Assembly (NCBI RefSeq): GCF_038396675.1
Contig: NC_088926.1
Span: 8,712,001 to 8,776,000 of the forward strand
From: Hydra vulgaris
Taxonomy: Eukaryota > Cnidaria > Hydrozoa > Anthoathecata > Hydridae
DNA: 64,000 bases
Reading direction: 5' to 3'
Part shown: positions 61,080 to 64,000 of the stretch, piece by piece
Numbering within the stretch: position 1 is the stretch's first letter
How the letters are laid out: the number at the start of each line of letters is the position of its first letter
Made by a program: the position numbers and the translations under genes
Notes under the pieces: generated by a model
The model's input: only the letters and a program-made list of their open reading frames with translations
Told to the model about the DNA's origin: nothing
The model's database searches: none

Positions 61080-63260
61080 TAAAAAGTTGATTGCGGTCAA
61101 ATAAAAAGGTTAATTTAATTATGTGGTCTTTGATAAATTAATAACTCATAAAATCATCGTTTTTTCCAACAATTTTTTCCAAGGGTTGTTGACACAAATA
61201 ACAAAGACACAAATGAACAAGAGAAGATTAATGAAAATAAACATAAATAGATAAACAAGAGAAATGAAGAGAAGAAAATAAAAACTTATCTCAAAACGGC
61301 TACTATTTTTTCTCAAGTATCCTAATATCTTACTGCCTATAAAGCAGCTCCCCATTACTATAAATGGCCTCAGATATATACTGTTTGTAAAACCACAAAA
61401 GTTTTTAAAGTTCAAATATAATAAGCTTGATGTATTCTTAAAGGTTTTCAGGCAAAGATCTTATTTAAGGCAGATCAATTAAAGATTCCAGTCAAAGATG
61501 TACTTCTTCATTTGTAAATAATGTGTAAAACAAGGTTGGTTATGGAAAACTTCTTATACGTTGCTGCTAGTTAAAAAATAATTTAATTTTTTAATGACTA
61601 ATAAATAAATCAAAAGCAAAAAAAAAATTAAATGTCAACATCAGTAGATGTAACAACAACTAATATATAGTTATTTAATAAACGTGAGGAGATCATCAGC
61701 TTTGAATGGAATCAGCAATAGGTTGGATCGTCCATGTACAACGATGCAAAGGAGGTACTGGAGTTTGAGAAGAGGGTGTTGATCACAGAGACATAGCCTT
61801 TAAGCTGAATACTTTTAAACTAGATAAAAAATATTTTTTTTAAGGAAAAATAAATATTCAGGTTTTCCTTATAAACCTAAAAATAATTTATTCTTTAGGC
61901 TAATGGCAGATGCTCTATACCTGCTGATCCAAGAGATGACTGAGATAATAGCCTAAGTAATGAATGAGTAATAGTATAAGATGGTAAAAAGCGTGGAATT
62001 TTATTTTTATATATGCTATATATTATATTTTTCTACATATATTAAATTTTTCTATATATATTATATATTATATTTTTTTATATGTATTATATTTTTATAT
62101 ATATATTATATATATATAAATTTTTTAAAATCCTATATGGTAAAAAAAGTCGACTTGAAAGGACTGCAAACTAAAGTAAAACAAAAAATAAAATAAAAAA
62201 AGACAGACCTTTCTTGTCACCATGCAGCGCATTGTTTAGTTTTTAAACAGTTAGTTAAACTGGTAAATGAGAAAAAGTATATTGTTGGTATAAATAATTT
62301 CTAATAATACTTAATTCTTATGATTATTCTTTTCCAAGAAGTAAAGTAAAAGAGAAAGTAAACGTTGGAAAACTTGATCAAGTGTGATGTCCCTGAGCAG
62401 TTTCAATTGGTAATCCGAAATTAGTAGGTCAATTGAATTTACAAAACTTTTAGGTTTCCACAGCTTGATCCTGTTTAAGGTAGTTAAATTCCTATTGAAG
62501 ATATGAAAAAAAATCAAGCACGATGCCATTCAGACATTTTATATGTTTAACAGGTTTTCGAGATGATTGACATATCAATGACCGTGCTGAAAAGAATATA
62601 CGATTGATCAAGCATTTTTTTGGAGTCTACAGGTCAGACAATTTGAAACAGAATCTGAAACTGATCACCATAAAGAATTCTAAAAAAAACTCAAAAAAGC
62701 ATTTTTTGATACTGCTTCTAATATTTAATGGAAGTATATATTTTTAAGGAAGTAAAAACTCTTTAAAATGTTGTTTTTTTTAAATGGAGTTTTACAGATA
62801 TCTCTTTTACACAAATAAAAATTTTGTTTTTAGTATTTTTAGTCTAAGCGGAGCTTAGAGAATGGAAAAAACTACTAGGTATGTTTTTTTTGTTTGTTTG
62901 ATTTTGTTCAGAGGGGGGGGGGGGTTATCTTGTTGTATAGAAGATGCCTATCAATTGAATAAACATTCTGACATGGCTTCTACTTTTATATTCCATTCTG
63001 AAACTGATTCTACTAAAAATAATTTTGCGTAGGATCTTTGATAAACATAATTTATGTCTATTACAATATTACAACGCATTTATCTATATGTTTTTGTGTT
63101 CTACGTCAGATGAAAATCTGTTTGGACAAGCAACATAAAAATGCAATAAGAAAACAGGTTTTGAAGGACTGTTTTAGAGCGAGTCATTAGCGTCGGACGG
63201 AAACTTTCAAAATTTCGGCCATCTTTTTGAAGGCGCTTGCTACTAAAAGCGATGTTTGCG
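61080..63260. other. No gene recognised
   Basis: AT-rich. The minus-strand 72-codon ORF at 62311-62529 looks somewhat protein-like but has no identifiable motif. A 12-G run lies at about 62913-62924. Confidence 0.4.
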
Positions 63261-63274
63261 AAGTTGTCCAAAAT

Positions 63275-63321
63275 CGGGTTGTATCCAATCAAAAATGGTC
63301 TTTTTGATTGGATACAACCCG
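63275..63321. repeat. Perfect 21-bp inverted repeat, 5-bp loop
   Basis: CGGGTTGTATCCAATCAAAA plus A pairs exactly with 63301-63321 around TGGTC. Possibly a MITE end fused to itself. Confidence 0.85.
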
Positions 63322-64000
63322 TGGTGTAAAATATGGGTATGATGTCATTATTAAAGTTTTCACAAGAACTTGCCTAAAAAAGAAGACGGAGAAGAACAGC
63401 CTCATTGGACAGTAAACTTGTATTTCATGAAGTGCATACTTTTAATTTTGAATGCACCAGCAAGAAACTGAATTACAATAAACACGAGTATCAACATCCG
63501 TAAGAGAAATGTTAGAAAATTCCGAGACATAATAACTAGAGTCGCGCATCAAGGGTGCGACATTTATACACATTTTTTTATATTTTCAAGAACTTATTGA
63601 GTACTAAAATGGAACTTGCTAAAATCAAATTTATGAACTCATAGCCTAATAATGCGAATACGAGCTTATTTTAAAACATTGCTCATTCCGAAAAATATTT
63701 TATAAAGAGAGTGTTTTATTAGAAGCGTTTGAGGTGTTTAACTTTATCTTATCAAAGTGATATTAATTGGTTTAATTTTCGAAATTGTGTTTGTTTTTCT
63801 TTATTACACTTCTAGGTTATGTAGCATCATGGTATCACAAACATTAAGGTTATCAAAACTTACGGTCTACGGTTGTTTAAGATCATTTTTCTTGATTGAA
63901 TATGTTAGCTATAAAAAATAATTAGGTTTTGGAGAAGGAAAAAGTCTTTTATTTGTATTGAATAGTGGTTAAAAACAAATATGTTTTATTTTTGTGGAAC
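63322..64000. other. No gene recognised
   Basis: AT-rich to the window edge. No exon, RNA gene or repeat ends seen. Confidence 0.4.

Noticed and set aside
62311..62529. Minus-strand 72-codon ORF as a gene
   Set aside because: Reads somewhat like protein, but no motif, splice support or relative in the window could be found.

Overview
The window looks like genomic DNA of an early-branching animal, most probably a Hydra-type cnidarian. The evidence is very high A+T content, dozens of long (TA)n tracts, metazoan-style spliced receptor exons, and a dense mix of Tc1, hAT, Transib and non-LTR elements. Species assignment is inference. No prokaryotic genes, rRNA or intact tRNA gene were seen.

Host genes are few. 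Two head-to-tail class C (family 3) GPCR genes of the calcium-sensing/metabotropic-glutamate/V2R-like type lie in the left half. Gene 1 shows only its large last exon (9118-10799), which carries the end of the venus-flytrap domain, the nine-cysteine domain and the 7TM domain. Gene 2 can be assembled completely from three exons (23076-23340, 23557-24114, 27532-29246), giving 845 codons with consistent splice phases and the set of residues that binds the alpha-amino-acid group in this family.

Almost everything else is mobile DNA in various stages of decay. From left to right: an unnamed transposon-like ORF family (1-2000 minus, second copy 37920-39060 plus); a DUF7869-type element with a GC-AG intron (3564-5345); a hAT remnant with a TTF-type finger (7930-8600); a jockey/CR1-like LINE (12480-13740 minus); a LINE (30040-32545 minus) split by a 2.0-kb Tc1 element (30377-32374); another LINE (33550-34640); a 2.04-kb element with hAT-like ends (39605-41644); a very large inverted repeat with 574-bp arms carrying a SINE (43684-46189); a second Tc1 copy (46323-48359); a Transib (RAG1-related) transposase (48460-50035); a 1-kb tandem duplication (52879-54882); and LINE fragments at 55660-56700 and 58530-59400. 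Small MITE/foldback elements are scattered throughout.

The most striking observation is that both Tc1 copies carry a 10-bp-phased array of perfect heat-shock-element motifs immediately upstream of a TATA box and the transposase leader. This suggests a stress-inducible transposon promoter. Other notable points are the same D-to-N change at the first catalytic position in both Tc1 copies, a Transib ORF retaining its candidate DDE triad but stopped at one tryptophan codon, and the apparently near-identical arms of the large palindrome.
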